DNA from: Priapulus caudatus
Lineage: Eukaryota; Priapulida; Priapulimorpha; Priapulimorphida; Priapulidae
NCBI RefSeq assembly: GCF_000485595.1
Contig: NW_014577878.1
Coordinates: 63,411-127,410 of the forward strand
DNA length: 64,000 nucleotides
Direction of reading: 5' to 3'
The notes under the pieces were generated by a model. It was not told the origin of the DNA, made no database searches, and saw nothing but the letters and a program-made list of their open reading frames with translations. Within the stretch, counting starts at the first letter, position 1. Each line of letters starts with the position of its first letter. Shown here in pieces: positions 11,267-22,559 of this stretch. Position numbers and translations under genes: made by a program.

Positions 11267-11762
11267 CCAAAATTTGCAAGATTTTTTATTAAATGTCTAG
11301 ACATAATGTTATTTTTCTGTTTCCACCCGTCGCTTGCATTGTTTTACTCAGACATTTACATAAGCAGCCTTGCTGTCTTGCTGCCTAATAAGCTGCATTG
11401 CTGCGACGAGATTTGAATGAAAAAACACAATGCGAATGGAACAAGCAGTGCATAGTCATGCACACAACATGCACGCAGCAACATGTAAACCCGGCCCCCA
11501 GGCCAGGCATAGTCGTTACGTGATTAGCTACCTCAAATGTCTGCCCCTCTACTGCAGCCTGTGAAAGAGGATTTTATTTTCTGGTACACAAAAACAGATA
11601 CACTGTATACTTCGCTGTCAGTCTACACTCTACACGTTACAGTCTACAGTCAGGTGCTGTTGAGGATATGTTGAGGGTATAAAGGTTACATTGTTAACCC
11701 CCCCCCCCATTTTCTCAACAAATTTAGACGTTTCACAAAATCGACCCAGGCTGGGACTGTCA
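11267..11762. other. Spacer, nothing recognised
   Basis: There is a C10 run at about 11699-11708. No open frame or repeat was identified. Confidence 0.4.
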
Positions 11763-12795
11763 AATCCGCGGATTTCTGCGGATCCGCGGAAGAATCTCAT
11801 CCCTGTATGGCGAGCACAACAACTCCTTGTTTACATCAACACTCAACAAACCACCAACAAAGTTTAGGTGGTCAACAATATGCCTCAGGGCAACATTCAT
11901 GCTTTCACCCATGTTGTCTTTCTCAATTTGTCTATTGAGAGAGAACCCTCTTTCAACTGAGGCCTGACCATGGGATATGAGGAGAAGTTTCCTCACAACC
12001 TTCCACAGCTTCTCAAATTTTACCTTCACTGACGTACTGTGACCAACCATCATCTCGTATAGAAGGCAATCCACTATCTGACCTAACATCAAACTCCTTA
12101 AACTTATCCATATCTTTACCAGCTACATCAATTTGTAAAAATTCACCATAATTTGCCATCAAACTATCAACATCTGACTCCAAGACTCTTTTAAACTTCA
12201 ACTTAGCTTGTTCATCATTTGACACCATCAACATGGGGTCTAGGCAAACCAAGTTCCTAGCTAAGGAATACTTCAGTGGCGAACGTTCAAGTACTTTCCC
12301 AACAAACTTTACGAGAAACTTTCTACACTCTTCTCTGAATTCAAAAACCTCTCTTTCACTCACAACTTTTGTAGACCTCAAAATTTTCAACTCACTTTCA
12401 GCTTTGAAACTTATCTGAATCGTTTTATTGTCTACCTTCTCTTTGTCCATATCTATCTTGATCAAATCATACACTGTGGATGCTCTCTTCAGAGCATCAT
12501 CTTTAACAAACTTTCCCATGATGTTGCGCAACATTCGCTCCAGATCAGTCACTAAAAATGGAACCATAGGTTTATCTGACTGATAAAGTGCTAGGAATGG
12601 TTCAACCTCAGTAGTCAATGATTTGAAAAATGCCAACTTAGCAATGGACAACTTGTCTTAAAAAGCCTCACACACTGTTTTGTAAGAGTTACAAGTAGGC
12701 TTTGAAACTTCTTTCTTCTGACAGGCATCCACAAACAGTTTAAAATGTGGACACAACATCAACACACGACTACAAACCGGTCCATTTTCAAGCCA
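11763..12795 (-). pseudogene. hAT-like transposase C-terminal part
   Basis: Minus-strand frames 12651-12013 and 12092-11763 overlap and are shifted against each other. The frame can be traced upstream to 12795 (LFVDACQKKEVSKPTC) through a TAA near 12660. The C-terminal frame holds KLLLISHGQASVERGFSLNR and HIVDHL, the hAT dimerisation signature (SxxSVERxFS type). The upstream part (SLTTEVEPFLALYQSDKPM) is helical and family-like. It is a different subfamily from the copy at 5399-7350. The 5' side ends exactly at a MITE. Confidence 0.6.
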
Positions 12796-13058
12796 GGCCA
12801 TCCTTAAAAAATTCTATGTTTGCTGTCCCCCGACCCATGATTTTTTTAGTGGGTAGGTAGGTAATTTTTTTTTGAGGCATAATAGTTATTTTAAGTCTGT
12901 CTTCATGTTTGCCCCACTTGCTTTGTGTTTCAGTCTTAACTATAAAAAATGTAAAAATAAAATAAAATATGGAACTCAAAATGTCAAAAAAAACTTGGGT
13001 TGCGGCTATTTTCGTGGGTCAATCGGAGGACAGCAAACGTAATTTTTTAAGGATGGCC
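12796..13058. mobile_element. MITE with about 44-bp terminal inverted repeats
   Basis: The left end GGCCATCCTTAAAAAATT (12796) and the right end (13058, reverse complement GGCCATCCTTAAAAAATT) match. The match continues through TTTGCTGTCC. The interior is AT-rich and non-coding. CCA borders both sides (12793-12795 and 13059-13061), a possible 3-bp target duplication. The left flank is hAT relic and the right flank is Gypsy protease, so the element lies exactly at a junction of unrelated sequences. Confidence 0.8.
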
Positions 13059-13061
13059 CCA

Positions 13062-14239
13062 CATGTTTTCTGAAAACAGCCAATAGGCTTCAGGCTCTGA
13101 TTACCGTAACCATAAATCGTTTGCCTGGGGGGTGTAAGGGCGACATTGCCTAACTGATCATGTACAGCCTTTGGTATAATGTTAACTTGAGACCCAGTGT
13201 CAAGTTTAAACACTACAACTTCCTTCACCCTACCCGATCCCAGCTCAACCTCAGCAAATATCTGGTCATTCGTAACTTTATTATCCCTCTCAACGGTGTC
13301 AACATAGAACTCAGCATCACCGACTGGCTCATTATCTGACTTATACTCACTATAAGTCAATTCAGTCTCAATTGCATGCGCATTTCCACTTCGTGTGCCG
13401 TCAGCAGCATTACGACATACTTTCGCGAAGTGATTTCACTGTTTACATCTGTTGCACTGCTTTCCTTTCACCGCGCATGTCTGTTTTGCACCGTGGAAAT
13501 AGCCACATTTCCCGCACTTCTTTCCTGGCACGTGATTTGGTCTTGGCGCGAACGGCAGTTTTGCTCTCTGCTCTGCTCTCGGTTGCGGTTGCGGTTGCGG
13601 TTGCGGTTGCTGTCTGCTCGCCACGTACTGCCTCTGTTGCGCTGCTCTCACCGAATGTGACTCCGCTGGCATTGCTGTCGCTGACATCGACCTCATCTGT
13701 TCCTGTGCATACTCGAACTGCTGCGCAATAGTGATTGCCTTCTTCATAGTCAGTTTTTCTCCCTCGTTCACCAGCTTCTCTCTGACCTTACTGTTCGAGA
13801 TACCAAATAGAATTTGGTCCCGTATCATTTCATCCAGATCACTGTAATTACAATCTTTCCCGAGAACTCGAAGCCTGGTTATGAACTGCTCTACTGACTG
13901 CTCTCGCTGAACCTCGTTATTAAACTTGTACCTCGCAAATATCGGGTTCAATTTAGGCTGTATGTAAGACTGGAAATTCTCGTAGTAGGTAGATAGTTTT
14001 TTCGCATCGTCTTCCGAAATGTTCCATGTGTTGTAAATTTCTCTCCCTCTGTCTCCAATCCACAGCATGAAATACTTGCATTTCACTGCCTCATCTTTAT
14101 CCGTCAACCGGCCATCAAACACGAGTTCAATGTGCTGCTTAAACCATTTAAACTCTTGGGGCAGGTTAGACGAGTCCCACTCCATCTTAGGCACGGGGAT
14201 CCCAGCTAGCTCCATGGCGTGACAGGATAGAGTACACAC
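13062..14239 (-). pseudogene. Gypsy gag and protease, pol cut away
   Basis: From Met at 14239 the gag frame runs 267 codons. It has a capsid-like region (EFKWFKQHIELVFDG, QFITRLRVLGKDC), a Gln-Pro repeat from a CAACCG microsatellite near 13575-13620, and two cysteine clusters. The second, CNRCKQ-x-NHFAKVC, is a CCHC zinc knuckle in which x is a TGA stop at 13433-13435. Beyond the stop the same frame continues into an aspartic protease (VFKLDTGSQVNIIPK, DTG active site). So gag and protease form one frame interrupted by one stop. The frame ends at the MITE at 13058. No RT, integrase or LTR of this element is present. Confidence 0.8.
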
Positions 14240-14389
14240 TCAATCACAATAATAGAGCATTAATAGAGCATCCTACTTCTTCACTGATTCTTCTTACAGC
14301 TCTGCATGTTTTTTCTTGTGAACTATGCATATGGTCACCGTGTCACTCAAGGCGAGTTCGTACTCCCGCTGCCAATTCCGCACTGCCAA

Positions 14390-14888
14390 TCCGCTGGTAT
14401 GTCCGCGCTGCCAATTTCTTTAATTACTCTGTACTTGACCTGTTGTAGTGTACAGATGTTTTTTGCTGTGTGGATGTCCATCATGTGTCAAAGTGCTTTT
14501 TCAGCTAAAAAAACAACTTACAGTGCCAGGTGATTGAATAACGAGTCCACCATTGTCTTTTAAAACTAGAAGTTGTGAGGCAGATGAACCGCCACATTCA
14601 TTAGATGTAGATGTAGCCGGTACTACTATGCTTTGGCGACAAGTATTGCATTTTATGTGTTGTTTTTGCTACCCACCCTGCAATGTAGGTTAGTACATTA
14701 TCTACTAATGGGGATAGATTGATGACAGCACTGTATGCGTGGTCTTCATGTATGGCGTTTATTGCCTCGAAGGGAGAGGTCATATCCTCAGTGTGAGTTG
14801 CTGGACGTGCTTCCAGGTTCGAGATTCTGACACATTCCAAGTTTTCTAAGGGGACCACGTCTGGGAGACCTGACTGGTTCCACCCCAC
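14390..14888 (-). pseudogene. P-element/THAP9-like transposase C-terminus
   Basis: The minus-strand frame from 14888 shows VDNVLTYIAGWVAKTTHKM, the YIAG motif near the end of P-type transposases. Downstream in shifted frames are DNGGLVIQSP and AEKAL-like strings, which match the usual GGL..PS and AE/TEKAF pattern of that family's tail. It has several stops and shifts. It is separate from the larger P relic at 23440-24807. Confidence 0.55.
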
Positions 14889-15343
14889 AACGGACCAGGA
14901 AGTGCTTCATCACACTTTTTAGTTGAAGCGCAGTTGTATTATTATTTCACCCACCGAGAACACAAAAACAATTCGTGCATAATCATCAAACATAATATCT
15001 AAAATATGTATCATTTAGTGTCCCTCTTATAAACCAATCATAATTGAAACTTGGCACATCGCCAGCTTGCTAAAGTTGAATGAAATTAATGTCAGGTAAC
15101 TAAAACAAAAACTGACCTGCTCATTTGTGTATGTAAAATAATATATATATATATTAAAAAAATATATGGAACTTGTAGTGTACGTGTTGATTGTCGTAAA
15201 GATCATTAGTTTACAATGAAATTTAATAACTAACTAGATATTAGTGTATGAAAGTGCTCAGACAGACAATCACGAATGAATATATTAGGATTTAACTTGA
15301 GAAACGAATCTCTAGTATAGGGTTAGGGTAGCTCTAAAGTCGG
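14889..15343. other. AT-rich spacer
   Basis: A short TA microsatellite lies at about 15140-15160. Nothing else was recognised. Confidence 0.4.
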
Positions 15344-15688
15344 CAGCAGCTATACACGAATAGCAAGACTACAGAACCCAATCTAATGCAGTCTCACCAG
15401 GCAAGTAGTAAGCTCACCAGAGCCCTGAACACTGCATAGAGCGATTTGGTAGGTTAAAGTGCAGAAAAGCAGTACAGGAAAAGGGTTGCAAGAGGTGTGG
15501 GGTGAGTCAGCAGCATCTATACACGAATAGCAATACTACAGAACTCAATCTAATGCAGTCTCACCAGGCAAGTAGGAAGCTCACTAGGGTCCTGAACACT
15601 GCATAGAAAGATTTCGTAGACCATGCTCTGGTTAAAGTGCAGAAAAGTAGTACAGGAAAAGGGTTGGAAGAGGTGTGGGGTGCGTCGG
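15344..15688. repeat. Two tandem units of about 165-180 bp
   Basis: 15344-15508 and 15509-15688 share most of their sequence, for example TATACACGAATAGCAA, GTCTCACCAGGCAAGTAG and CAGTACAGGAAAAGGGTTG. The second unit carries a small extra block (CCATGCTCTGG, about 15619). No coding role is evident. Confidence 0.85.
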
Positions 15689-16058
15689 AACGAATGTCAG
15701 TTGAGACGGAAGCTATAGTATTGACACGACTCTGTAACATCAACGGCAGATGGTATACTCCTTCAGGCAGCTTGCATTCTGTGTTGTTGTCGCCACAAAC
15801 AGGACAACCTCCAGATGTTCAATGGTGATATCGCTAACCCTTTCTGCGCAGTAGCCAGAATTGCCTGTAATTACGTTTTCATCTTAATATAGTTCACTCA
15901 AACCACAAAATGTTGACACAATAAATTAACTGCAGCTAGACTAATAATATCTATAATCATCATAGCAATATATATTAGATTTAGATCCATCTCACTGAAG
16001 CTTTATCATTTTCCTTTAGTCGTAGCTAGGGTATTATTTCTGCTCAGAACAAGGAAGT
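15689..16058. other. Spacer, nothing firm
   Basis: On the minus strand CPVCGDNNTECKLP reads near 15780-15815 like a zinc-finger scrap, but it has no supporting context. Confidence 0.3.
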
Positions 16059-16367
16059 TGTAAGCTCTCACATTGCCTCAGATGAACCAGGAGAATGACT
16101 ACCAGTAGAACGTGTATGAGTGGACATAACACAAATTTATTCTTACAAAAGTTCAACGATATACATCAGTTCCAGCGCGGAGCAAGCACAAAGAAAAGTT
16201 CACCCTTCCCACGTCACCTCGTCGCGCTTTTCTATCCATCCCTCACATTCCGCCCGAAGCCATTTTACTTAATACAACCAATGAAAGTCCGCCACGGCCA
16301 ACTGAAATAACGTAACACTACGGTGTCCACTATAGAAGCAGGTCTTAGCCGATACTCGGACCTGACA
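16059..16367 (-). repeat. 3' LTR of the Gmr1-like element
   Basis: On the minus strand the LTR starts TGTCAGGTCCGAG at 16367 and ends GAGAGCTTACA at 16059, giving TG...CA ends and 309 bp. An AATAAA-type signal (GAATAAATTTGTG) lies near 16140. The purine run immediately before its start (16368-16377) is the polypurine tract. Confidence 0.78.
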
Positions 16368-16377
16368 CCTTTTTTTG
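16368..16377 (-). other. Polypurine tract
   Basis: Minus-strand AAAAAAAGG abuts the TGTCAGG start of the LTR, as expected for the plus-strand primer of an LTR retrotransposon. Confidence 0.65.
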
Positions 16378-16528
16378 TTGAGCTTACTTTTTAAGCCAAC
16401 AAAAATCACAAGCAGAACCAGGGCTTGGACAAAACACTAACCACTCATACGACCATACGTATATAACTAAGACAACCCATATGCACTGATACCTATACTT
16501 TAATAATTCGCAACACCATCCGACTCGA

Positions 16529-17414
16529 TCATCCCACTAACCTAGACAGTGCATCCGCGTTCGTGTGTAACGCCCCTGCCTTGTGTTGGATGCTGATGTT
16601 GTACTGCTGCACGGCCAGCGACCATCGTAACAGTTTAGCACTCTTCGGCGCAGACTCCAACATATAAGTTAACGGGTTGTGATCGGAAATTACTAATATT
16701 GGGACTCCCCACATCATGTCATCCATTCTCGACAGTGCCCAAATAATAGCAAAAGCTTCTTTCTCCACCGTAGCCCACTTTCTCTGGGTCTTGGTCAATT
16801 TCTTACTCAAATACGCAACCGGGTGTTCTTCCCCGTTGTCAAAACGTGCTACACACGCTCCTACAGCGTATTCAGACGCATCCACCTGCACTATGAAGCC
16901 TTTTGTGAAATCTGGCACATACAAAATAGGCTGTTTACATAATAAATCCTTTAACACTTGAAATGAGTGCTGCGCACTCGCAGACCACGGAACAGGGTTA
17001 GCTACAGCATTTTTGTAAGACTCGGTAGAGGCAACGCGATCTTTGCAGTCTCGTACATACAATCTGTATAAAAAACAGCCACACAATCCCAGAAAATGAC
17101 GCAGTTCTCTTTTCGTCTTAGGCGCACACAAGTCCCGTACCGCACATAGTTTACTCGGATCAGGCTTTAATACTCCAGACCCTAGCACATGACCCAAATA
17201 TAACACTTCTGATTGTGCGAACCTGCCCTTTCTGACATTGATTGTTAAACCCACGTCTTCAATAGCTTGCAGCACCTTACGTAGATGTACCAAGTGTTCT
17301 TCCCAGGTTTGCGAGAACACAGTGATATCGTCAACATACCCACATGCGTAATCGCTATGACTAAGCAATAACCTATTCACCATCCTCTGAAAAGTTGCAC
17401 TCGCCCCTTTTAAA
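16529..17414 (-). pseudogene. RT second half and RNase H of the Gmr1-like element
   Basis: The frame holds FGLKGASATFQRMVN, the catalytic box YVDDITVF (two Asp), and LGHVLGSGVLKPDPSK. RNase H follows with VQVDASEYAVGACV, EKEAFAIIWAL and SDHNPLTYML, closing at NADALSRLVG then stop. All expected acidic residues are visible. The part of the frame above 17422 belongs to the inserted hAT end. The first half of RT resumes at 19129, beyond the insertion. Confidence 0.85.
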
Positions 17415-17465
17415 CCAAACGCTAGGGGTGAGTATTGCGACCAAAAACCGTATTGCAATATATTG

Positions 17466-17614
17466 CATATAACTAAGACAACCCATATGCACTGATACCT
17501 ATACTTTAATAATTCGCAACACCATCCGACTCGATCATCCCACTAACCTAGACAGTGCATCCGCGTTCGTGTGTAACGCCCCTGCCTTGTGTTGGATGCT
17601 GATGTTGTACTGCT
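17466..17614. repeat. Duplicate of 16464-16612
   Basis: The sequence is the same as the RNase H tail and 3' untranslated part at 16464-16612 and stops at the N run. It is best explained as a contig-end overlap that was not merged. Confidence 0.85.
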
Positions 17615-17624
17615 NNNNNNNNNN
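17615..17624. other. Assembly gap of 10 N
   Basis: Ten undetermined bases separate two segments that are both copies of sequence elsewhere in the element. Gap length is probably arbitrary. Confidence 0.95.
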
Positions 17625-19017
17625 CGAGGCAATAACCTGTGGAACACCTACCCTAGTAAACACTTCTAACAGCGCATCGACAGTAGCTTTTGCCGTTAAC
17701 GACCTGAGTGGAACTGCCTCTACCCACTTGGTACACTGGTCAACCATAGTAAGCACATATCTGTGCCCCCTTCCAGACGGAGGATCTATCCGTACAGAGG
17801 GGGGGGTCGTCAAAACGAGTTGGGATGTCGAAGCTGGGGGTCAAAGGTCAAAGGTCAAGAGGTGTAAAAGAAGGGAGAACATTCCCTCCTTAACTTAAGG
17901 TATAGGGAGGAAATGCAGAATTGCGGAAAAAATCTAAACGGCTCGACCTAGGCTCGTGATAGTCGGTGTATAGCATCATGGTAGGAAAAGCCATCACTGT
18001 GCCGAAATTAGAGGTCACGGGTCAAAGGTCAATGGGGCACAGGGCAGATTTTAGACATTTTCTGAGGACATGGTCTGACGGAGCGATTGGAAAACTTTGT
18101 TTCAGCGGCGACCTACCATTTTTATGGTTTTATTGAAAGGATCATGAAAGGTACTTTTTGCTGACATGCGAAGAGTAAGTGTCGGATAACCTTTTGACCC
18201 TCAAGAGGAGGGTTAAACATTGACTTGTTGACTGTTAACAAAGGACTGAACTGCTTTTGCTATTATTAGAGCCCATACCTATGTGAATGTGAGGCTACAG
18301 TTGCACAGTTTAATTGCAAAGGCAAATGTTTGTTGAACAATTAAGGTTTACTCTCCTTAAATCATATTATTTTCTAAAGCAGTCTGTCTATAGCACCCTG
18401 AAGGTTGAATCAGTGAATGCTCGCGTGGGTAGGCAAAAACACTGGGCAGCCCTTGACTGGCATTCTTCTAATCATAATTGTTGCCTGCCAACCTGCAATG
18501 CACATGTGTTAACTCACAGCTGAGCGAAATTATCGCCTGCCTGAATATACTTACTTGGATTTTAGGCTGTATAATTTCAGCAACTCCCCAGGGAGCTAGT
18601 TAGGGTATCTCAAGAAGGGCGATGCCATCTTTGAATATTCATTACACTTGCACGCGCCATCTCGCGGCAACTATAGGCCTAGTTGTATCCCCGCGACGAA
18701 GTCGACGGGGATACTATGGTTTTATGTCTCCCCAGCCGCCGCCGCCGCCGCTCGGTCCTCCACAGAGAATTTCCTTTCTGCTCTATAACTCGACCCCTAT
18801 TTGACCTAGCGCTACCAAACTTGGTATACTTACACATCTTGGGGAGAAGGTGAGCAGCGTTCCAAAACCAGGTAACTGCGACCTTTATTTGACTTTTACC
18901 TTGACCTTGATCATATTTCCCTTCCGCTCTTTAACTCGGCCCCTAATTGACCTAGCACTACCAAACTTCGTATACTTACACATCTTGGGGAGACTGTGTC
19001 GCGTACCAAAACCAGGT
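17625..19017. repeat. Clean copy of 20394-21830, including an integrase fragment
   Basis: 17625-17815 encodes, on the minus strand, integrase core YVLTMVDQCTKWVEAV (first catalytic Asp) to GVPQVIAS. It then runs into non-coding repeats: a block with GGTCAAAGGTCAAAGGTCAA (17844), a block shared with 27062-27165 (about 18475-18575), and from about 18680 a hairpin TATCCCCGCGACGAAGTCGA followed by roughly 150-bp units (TTGGTATACTTACACATCTT). The copy at 20394 onward has the same order but many one-base indels. Confidence 0.8.
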
Positions 19018-19128
19018 CACTAATCGTAAAATATCGATATCCGGAAGTTGTATCGCGATATATCGAGTTTTCAAAATATATTGCAATATACCGATATACC
19101 GGTATATCGTTACACCCCTACCAAACGC

Positions 19129-19899
19129 CATAACTTTCCACTGATACAAAGCAGTGCCTGTAGAGAATGCCGTTAACCCACGGCTGCCCTCAGCTAGCGG
19201 TATCTGATAATAACTTTTAGTCATGTCCAACACAGTTATAAAACGTGAAACTGACACCCTATATATCAACTCTTGTGACACTGGCATTGGAAAGCTATCA
19301 GCCACTGTACAGAGGTTCAGCTTCCTAAAATTGACGCACATGCACACCGACCCGTCCTTCTTCGTCACACACACGATCGGGTGAGCGATAGGGCTGAATG
19401 AAGTTTCAATCAGTCCTAGTTGTAACAGACCTTTTACCTGCCGATCTACCGCACCCCGTAAAGCCTGGGGTACTCTGTACAGGTAAGGCTGTTTCAGCTT
19501 GGCACCTGGCTCTAACTCGATCACATGTTCAGCAATACTGCACCGCCATGGTTCATCACTGAACACGCAAGCCCAACGCTCTAACACCACAAGCATTTCT
19601 TTACATTGGCCAGGCCCCAAGTGACTTAACTCTAGCTGCGACATAACACCATTCGAATTCATACTCCCTAACGCCACTGAGTCTCTTAAAGGAAAGACTA
19701 TTTGCCCAAACTCTGAGTCCTCTTCGTAAACAATCCCCACAGAATTAATCCGGCACTGCACTTTTCTGATCTTGTTCGCATGCAGTTTTGACCTTCTCCC
19801 ATCGGAGCACTCTGCCAGGTAAGAGTAATTTCCTGATTTACTCACAATCACTCCCGGACCCATCCATTTTACGTATAACTTGTTCCCGGAATCCGGCAT
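19129..19899 (-). pseudogene. Integrase C-terminal module and RT first half
   Basis: The frame opens with LYVKWMGPGVIV and KLHANKIRK, a GPY/F-type integrase C-terminus, and moves directly into RT: VIELEPGAKLKQPYLYRVP, GLIETSFSPIAHPIVCVTKK, FRKLN, FITVLDMTKSYYQIPLAEG (first RT Asp) and YQWKVMAFG. It is interrupted there by the hAT end at 19120. The direct passage from integrase to RT defines the domain order of this element. There is no frameshift within this stretch. Confidence 0.82.
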
Positions 19900-20560
19900 C
19901 AGTACCCAAACTTTATCTCCTTGGACAAACGCTTTATCTTTTGCAATTTATAGTGACTCGCATAGTAACTCTGCGCTTTACCAGCTACTACACCTGCCTT
20001 TTCTGCAGCCCATTCTAACTCACTCTTTAACCTCAGCAAATATTTCTCCGCTGATCGCTGAATGCCCGGCACATACTGCTCCCCTGTCCAAGACTCCTTC
20101 AACACTGCGAGAGGCCCCCTTGGCCTTCGTTCGTACAGCATTTGAAACGGCGCAACCCCAGTGGTCGCATTAGGCACTTCCCTGTAGGCCCACAACAGAA
20201 ATGGGAGCTGTCTATCCCACTCTTTTGGATCCTCCCTGATAACGTGGTGCAACGTCGACTTTATAACCCCATTCCACCTTTCAACTAATCCATTAGCATC
20301 CAGATGCCAGGGAGTGGAAAACCGTGGGGCGACCCCTAACCTCTGCAAACATTCTCCGTAGTAATTGCGGCAGTAAAGTTTGAACCCTGCATCGAGGCAA
20401 TAACCTGTGGAATACCTACCCTAGAAAACACTTCTACAGCGGCATCGACAGTTCAGCTTTTGCCGTTAACGACCTGAGTGAACTGCCTCTACCCACTGGC
20501 CTACACTGCGTCAACCTATAGTAAGCACATTATCTGTGCCCACTTCCAGAACGGAGATCT
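19899..20560 (-). pseudogene. Integrase core of the Gmr1-like element
   Basis: Frame 20348-19899 carries RFSTPWHLDANGLVERWNG, with the Glu of the DDE triad, then VVAGKAQSYYASHYK. Upstream, with shifts, is the second catalytic region. At the usual S-D-Q-G position the text reads SMQGSNFT, so the second Asp is lost or obscured by an indel. The first Asp region lies at 20470-20560 in poor frame and is clean in the duplicate at 17625-17815. The N-terminal zinc domain is absent, because the element is cut by repeats near 20570. Confidence 0.75.
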
Positions 20561-22130
20561 ATCCGTAACAGGAGGGGGGGTCGTCCAAAACGAGTTGGGA
20601 TGTGCAAGCTGGGGTCAAAGTCAAAGGTCAAGAGGTGTAAAAGAAGTGGGAACATTTCCTCCTTAACATAAGGATAGGGAGGAAAATGCAGATTGCGGAA
20701 AAAATTCTAAACGGCTCGGACCTAGGCCTCGTGATAGTCGGTGTATAGTCATCATGGTAGCGAAAAGCCATCACTGCTGCCGAAATTAGAGGTCACGGGT
20801 CAAATGGTCAATGGGGCCAGCAGGGCATTATTTTAGACATTTTCTGAGGACATGCGTCTGACGGCGATTGGAAAACTTTGTTTCAGCGGCGACACTACCA
20901 TTTTTAATGGTTTTATTGAAAGGATCAGAAAGGTACCTTTTTGCTGACATGCGAAGAGTAAGTGTCGGAATAACCTTTATGCACCCTCAAGAGGAGGGTT
21001 AACATTGACTGTTGACTGTTAACAAGGAACTGAACTGCTTTTTGCTATTATTAGGAGCCCATACCTAATGTGAATGTGAGGCTACAAGTTCACAAGTTTA
21101 ATTGCAAAGCGCAAATGTTATGTTGAACAATTAAGGTTTTACTCTCCTTACATCAATATTATTTTCTAAAGCAGTTCTGTCAATAGCCACCCCTGAAGGT
21201 GAATCAGGATTATGCTCGCGTGGTAGGCAAAAACATGGGCAGCCCTTGGCTGCATTCTTCATAATCATAATTTGTTGCCTGCAACCTGCAATCATCATGT
21301 GTTAACTCACAGCGCTGAGCGACAATTATCGCCCTGCCTGAATATAATTACTTGGATTCTAGGCTGTATAATTTCAGACAACTCCCCAGGGACTAGTTAG
21401 CGGCTATCTCAAGAAGGGCCGATGCATCTTGTAATTCATGTACACTTGATGCAGCCATCTCGCGGCAACTATAGGCCTAGTGTATCACCGCGACGAAGTC
21501 GACGGGGAACTATGCGTTTTTAATGTCTCCCACAGCCGCCGCCGCCGGCCGCTCGCGTACCTGCCCACGAAGAGAATTTTCCTTTACTGCTTCTATAATC
21601 GACCCTATTTTGACCTAGCGCTCCAACTTGGTATAACTTACACATCTTGGTGGGAAGTGAGCCAGCGTTCCAAACCAGGTAACTGCGACTTTATTTACTT
21701 TTACCTTGACGCTTGAAATCATATATTTCCCTTCCGCTGCTTTAACTCGGCCCTAATTGACCTACACTAACAAAACTCTCGTATACTTTAACACATCCTT
21801 GAGGGAGACTGTGTCGCGTACGCAAACCAGTCACTGCAGCTTTTATCTTGGACCTTCGAGGCCTTGATCATATTTCCCTTCTGCTCTATAAATCGGCCCC
21901 TAATACCATAGACGACGCAACTTGGTATATCTTGCACATTCTTGGGGAGAGGTGTGTCGCGTTAGCACGAAGCAGTCACAATGCACCTTTATTTGAACAT
22001 TGACCATTGACTTTGACCATTATATTTTTCTTGCCGCTCTACAATCGGCCCCTTAATTGACTGCTAGCGCGACCAAAACTTCGTTATACTACACATCTTG
22101 GGGAGAACACGGGGGGATACATGTAGTTGT
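20394..22130. repeat. Indel-rich copy of 17625-19017, extended
   Basis: It follows the clean copy block by block, with single-base insertions and deletions every few tens of bases. It continues past 21830 with two more units of the 150-bp repeat to a terminal GGGGGATACATGTAGTTG (22113). The error profile resembles unpolished long reads. Its position next to integrase (20394) is the correct one for the element. Confidence 0.8.
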
Positions 22131-22559
22131 GCGGACAACTGCCACTTTCTAGTTTAAATTTAGATATTATTCTCATGCTAACTTTGTTAAAACGAATAAA
22201 TAATAACGAGGGAGGCCTACAATATAATATATATGTACTTTTTCATCTTGAATCTTAACATATATCATTGTGGCTATGCGTCGGTGTGTATCCATTTACC
22301 GTTATGGAACATAAGCCATTTTAACCATAGAAATATTAGAGACTATCTATATATTATTCATTTCTATGGCTGTTATTCACATCCAGGGGCCATAGGAACG
22401 AAGTATTATTGAGGGGCGCAAGTAAAAGGCATACATCGCTAGGTTTTTTTAAATTTAATATAATTAAGAGAAGAAGAGTAGTAAATTGTAAGACAGGACG
22501 GAAAAACGGTGATACGGTAATGTATGCGAGCAGGAGGAACGCGAGGTTACATTAGTCGT
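22131..22559. other. AT-rich spacer
   Basis: No gene or repeat partner was identified. Confidence 0.4.

Larger units (their letters stand above)
17423..19120. mobile_element. hAT-type insertion with 8-bp target duplication
   Basis: The left end TAGGGGTG (17423) and right end CACCCCTA (19113-19120) are inverted repeats of the hAT type. Both are followed by sequence rich in TATTGCAATATA. CCAAACGC borders both sides (17415-17422 and 19121-19128), and one copy of it restores the RT reading frame. Only 17423-17465 and 19018-19120 look like the real element (about 150 bp). The middle is a copy of the LTR-proximal region, ten N, and a duplicate of 20394-21830, which looks like a misplaced contig. 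Confidence 0.82.
16059..20560 (-). mobile_element. Gmr1-like Ty3/Gypsy element (integrase before RT), interrupted
   Basis: Reading minus, the order is: integrase core (20560-19899), integrase C-terminal GPY/F-like module and RT first half (19899-19129), RT second half plus RNase H (17414-16529), then about 150 bp, a polypurine tract and the LTR. RNase H is therefore the last domain and integrase precedes RT. This is the Ty1/copia-like order reported for the Gmr1 group of Gypsy elements. The 5' LTR, gag and protease are not present. The element is split by a hAT insertion with an 8-bp target duplication, and this zone also contains a 10-N gap and misplaced duplicate sequence. Confidence 0.78.

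Noticed and set aside
17844-17866. Nuclear-receptor response element (AGGTCA half-sites)
   Set aside because: GGTCAAAGGTCAAAGGTCAA is part of a repeat with a duplicate at 20.6 kb, and no promoter or gene is nearby.
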